In this document: in pieces, positions 31,291-34,757 of the stretch
How positions within the stretch are numbered: position 1 is the first letter of the stretch
Layout: every line of letters starts with the position of its first letter
Assembly: GCA_037176905.1 (NCBI GenBank)
Contig: JBBBWG010000093.1
Span: 3,997 to 38,753 of the forward strand
Direction of reading: 5' to 3'
DNA length: 34,757 nucleotides
Source: Azolla pinnata
Lineage: Eukaryota; Streptophyta; Polypodiopsida; Salviniales; Salviniaceae
Notes under the pieces: generated by a model
Told to the model about the DNA's origin: nothing
What the model saw: only the letters and a program-made list of their open reading frames with translations
Databases searched by the model: none
Program-made: the position numbers and the translations under genes

Positions 31291-32948
31291 CGTAGATGCA
31301 AGCGAGCAGCTTCTTCGCATATAACAACATTCGCACGATACATAACGGTACGTACTTCGGCTTTCCAGCGCCTCGCCGCAGCTGCCCTCGGTCGATTGCT
31401 CATCCGCATCTTCCCACGAAGCTATACAAATATACGTGAAACAGGCTTTTTACAGGGCATGTATGGGATTGCATGTGTATATGTCTCTCTGGGCATGCAT
31501 GCACCGCGATATACATGGATTGGATATGGATATACCTATCTGTTGATGCCTGTTTGTCTGCTGATGCATTGATGCCAAGAACAAGGGATGGTCGATCTGC
31601 TCCGATGCCTCTGTACAGAATGAGGCGTCTAGAAAACCGGCGATCAGGATTTCTGAGAGAGCCATCTGCTAAACTCTGTCTTTATACCCCATCATCGTCC
31701 GCGGACTGCTTAGGCCAGTGGCCATGTGGTCAGTCGGTCAGACTTGCGTCGCTTTCAATACTAATCATGCCCACTTCCATACGAGTACTCGATCATTGCT
31801 TGCAAATCATCGCGAATTCATGCCTGACACAATCTTCTTCTTCTTCTTCTTCTTCTTCTTCTTCTTCATCATCTTGTTGAACAGAAGCTTGAGTTCAAGA
31901 TATGCCGTTGGTCCCTACCAAACCGAATAGACAATTCGTCTGGCGTACCACTCGACAGCCCACCAGATCTTGTTGGCCCCTTCCTTACGTATTCTTCGAT
32001 TATCGCTGACAATAGATATGCCCCCAATTGGGACTCACGACTCGAATCCCCATCACTAATCATCGACAATTAGCATACTACACCTTCGAAGCCGATCATT
32101 ATTGAATGGCGATGAGATACACGACCCTAGCTAAGCCCCGCAAATCGCTTGTTTGACGAGATACGAAACCACAGGGCCATCATCATCGACCCCTAACGAT
32201 TCGTCATTAAATCCACGATTAAATGCTGTTGGGCAGGATTATTTGCTTTCGTATCATTTGCTTGAAACGCCGTAGCGATAGGAGGGGATCTACACGCTTG
32301 CTTCTTCTTGTTAGTGCCAGAAGAGAGATCAGGAGATCGACGGGTGCAGCGGAGTGGCGTTGACTTGATCAAAGCTTTTTCACCAAGGAAATGCCTATTC
32401 AAAGTAAGAGGGACAGAGGATGAAGAAAATTTTCCAAGTCGGTTCAAAGAGAGCAACGATATTCTAAAACATTCTAGAATATTCTAAGGATCTAACCCAT
32501 TCTATAACGTTTTAAAAACGTGTAGATTTGTGTTTCCTTAAGAGATCGTTCGTCATCAGTGAAACGAAAAATCGACTATACACACACATATAAGATTGTT
32601 GAGAGATTCATTACCAATCGCTCCGCAAAGTTAGTTTTTTTTCTTTCTTTCTTAAATGAAAATCTGTAGATTATTGTCAATAACCTAGAGGATAATTCGA
32701 ATTAGCATCAGTCTTAAGCTCTCATAACATATCTTGTATCTAATCTCTCTCTCTCTGTACTGATCATATGTTCTCCACCCCTTATGTTCTCGTTATATCT
32801 TTCTTCGATCGATGCGCTTTACTTTGTTTCGACGCAGGGTGAGACCTGGTTCAACCAAGATCCAAACATTGTGTTGCTCGAGATCTGATTCATGCAAGGA
32901 TGTCCCAGCTTGGTTTATGCATCTCAAATTAGGGTTAGGCATGTGTGT

Positions 32949-32980
<32 letters not shown>

Positions 32981-34560
32981 AATGGAGATAATTCCCCTTA
33001 CATCTCAACTTTGGTTTATGCAAAACTCTCGCCAATCACATTGGAATACGTCGTTTGCATTGGGGACAACTCAATGTAATACATATTCCGCCGAACAGCT
33101 GCTTAAGCTTGGCTTATGATTAGGAAAGCGCGTCAGCGAAGCTTTCCTTGAAGTTTTGGGTGTGATCAACGACAAATTATCGAGACGAATCGTTGTTCGA
33201 ATGGATAGCTCGATCTCAATGAACTGATGTACCCACGATAAGCGGTAAAGACAAAAAGCTTGCAAGGCTCAATCTCTTGCTGTGCTTCACACGTACGTTC
33301 GTTCGTACACGGGCACGTAACATGTATAGGCGTATATATATGCCTTGCAGTAAGTAAGTAAGTAAGTAAGTAAGTACATCATGGATAGAGCTTGTGGGTG
33401 AAGAAGCTCTTTGATGAACTTGACCAATGACCGCAGTCAAAAGTACTCATGCCAATTCATTAAAATCGCGTGTGCAGTTCTGTCGGTCATCGTGTCCTTG
33501 GAAACGAATCATACTATCGGAATCGTAATTGTCGAAATGTCAAGATGAGGTATCTTGTGTAAGGATGATGATGCTGATGGTAAAGATGGCGGTCTAGAGA
33601 GCAATCGATGAGACCATTGTTTCGATAGACATCTAAGCAAGCCAGCGCAATATCATTATCGCAAACAAAACCAACGTAATTTATCCGAGACAATACGAAA
33701 TTAAACGAGATAACCATCTCGCCATCGCTCATGAATATATAATGTATAATCCCCGCGTAACGGATTTTGTTCCGATTGAGATCAACCGTGTTTTTTAACG
33801 CAAAGTTTGTTTTTCCCAACAAATCTCGATCTCGATCGAGAGGAACGAAATACTGCAAACCAATTAAGGGTCATCATCAACACAATCAGCCAAACCAACA
33901 CAACACTCCCTGATGCTTCATGGAGCAGACCAACAATCTTGATACACAGTCGAGCATATCGAGTCTAATTCCGCAATGCATCCACGTAAAATACGGCCCG
34001 TCCTAACGTCTCGTCGGATCGCACTCGGCTAGGTTTGAGTGGGTTTCACATCGCGCCCATAATTAGGGTTGAAACTCTAAACCCTATGGTACAATCCATC
34101 AATGAATGCCTGTGCTGTTCGCCGTAGCTGGCTTTGCTAGCTAGCTAGCTTAGCTACAGCTGCTAGATATCCAATGGAGAAAGCGGGGTCAAAATGAGTC
34201 AGATCCAATGAGCCAGATGCATGCATTCAAAGGAATCATCAAATTCCTGAGCAGCATGCATTTCAACGGAATCCATCTCCATCCTCAAACATCCGCTTCC
34301 ATTCATCTGCAGAGTTAAGGCCACACTGTTCGAAAAGCAGCCAAACCCAAAGAATGCAGCAGTGAGAGTAGAAGACGGATGTGGACCCAAGCATCCAAGA
34401 ATTGGCGGATCGAAAAATTGGGCAGTGAGGAGGAAAAGAAAAAGAACAGAGATGAAGGTAGGGCGATTGTGGAGATGATGATGATCAATGCTCTAATAAT
34501 GTATACATGCGCAGCAGTGTGTTGGAAAACGGAAAGCGATCATCGACGCGTGAATCGATC
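31291..34560. other. Long intergenic region without a recognised gene
   Basis: Mixed sequence with short repeats: CTT at 31832-31867, CT near 32743, GT at 32944-32979, and TAAG at 33350-33376. A CTAG cluster lies near 34135-34150. A telo-box-like CTAAACCCTA lies at 34075-34085. No frame has a start codon plus a recognisable domain. No RNA gene was recognised. The region may hold the distal promoter of a gene beyond the window. Confidence 0.5.
32472..32484. promoter_or_regulatory. Perfect three-unit heat-shock element match, no adjacent gene
   Basis: TTCTAGAATATTC has the alternating TTC-nn-GAA-nn-TTC form bound by heat-shock factors, with extra ATTCTA half-sites on both sides. No gene within this window lies just downstream in either direction, so it may be a chance match in AT-rich DNA. 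Confidence 0.3.
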
Positions 34561-34564
34561 CCGC

Positions 34565-34757
34565 CGCAAGTTTGCGGGTTACGAGCTCCGATTAGGGGGA
34601 ATCCAATGGATGAATGAATCAATCCCTCCATTGGTTTGCGGGTTGCGAGCTCCGACTAGGGAGGGGGGGGGGCTAACCGATCGATCCCTCCCTCAGTTTG
34701 CGGGTTATGAGAGCGATTACGGGGCTAATCGATCGATCGCTCGATCCCTCCCTCAGT
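34565..34757 (+). repeat. 62-64 bp tandem repeat running off the window end
   Basis: TTTGCGGGTT recurs at 34571, 34635 and 34697. Each is followed by a GAGCTCCGATTAGGG-type segment and GATCGATCCCTCCCTCAGT. The window ends on CCCTCCCTCAGT, the sequence that precedes the next TTTGCGGGTT, so the array continues beyond the edge. Confidence 0.85.

Noticed and set aside
30329..31336. Several 200-330 codon ORFs on both strands
   Set aside because: They are translations of the CATGCATG/CACA repeat, limited to Cys, His, Met, Ala, Thr and a few others, and are open in most frames at once.
1..34757. CRISPR arrays, operons, phage or bacterial islands
   Set aside because: The tandem repeats present have no spacer structure and the genes are intron-containing plant genes. 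Nothing prokaryotic was seen.
1..34757. tRNA and rRNA genes
   Set aside because: No GGTTCGAATCC-type T-arm with a matching acceptor stem, and no rRNA core sequence, was noticed by eye. A covariance-model scan would be needed to exclude short RNAs.

Overview
This is nuclear DNA of a land plant. The support is direct: an SBP-box (SPL) transcription factor, a plastid 2-oxoglutarate/malate translocator with a transit peptide, a plant-type organellar PPR protein and a plant histone H2B. All have GT-AG introns and ordinary eukaryotic start contexts, and there are no operons. First exons are very GC-rich and later exons are AT-rich (clear in the GET3 and DiT1 genes). That gradient is familiar from monocots but not proof of one, and I cannot fix the species. 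The DNA is unusually rich in simple repeats: CATGCATG/CACA tracts, CAT/CAC/CAA/CAG trinucleotides, GCAATC/GCAACC hexamers and poly-CTC.

Layout. 1-2080: repeat-rich upstream and leader sequence of an SPL8/LIGULELESS1-type gene. 2081-3647 (+): the SPL gene, two exons. 3648-7250: intergenic, with a decayed LINE fragment (minus strand), a decayed 162/98-bp repeat family and a 23-bp tandem repeat directly before the next gene. 7252-13160 (+): GET3/ASNA1 ATPase, seven exons, first intron 3.4 kb. 14552-17222 (+): short PPR protein, five exons. 18604-19050 (-): intronless histone H2B with a recognisable histone promoter. 19330-21830: intergenic, with a 93-bp tandem duplication and about 0.9 kb of CATGCATG and CAY repeats. 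21832-25960 (+): DiT1, four exons. 25961-29072: intergenic. 29073-30290 (-): intronless multi-pass membrane protein of unknown function, with a telomere-like array upstream. 30600-34757: repeat-rich intergenic DNA with no gene I can support, ending in a 62-64 bp tandem repeat that runs off the window.

The genes do not form a pathway. They are independent housekeeping or developmental loci: tail-anchored protein targeting (GET3), plastid carbon/nitrogen exchange (DiT1), organellar RNA metabolism (PPR), chromatin (H2B) and development (SPL). I found no evidence of a new multi-gene system. The most interesting signals are non-coding: an array of identical three-codon upstream ORFs before GET3, a 52-bp duplication carrying telo-boxes in the DiT1 leader, and a six-copy CCCTAA array beside the membrane-protein gene. 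Exon boundaries were set by reading splice sites against remembered homologues. No transcript or database check was possible.
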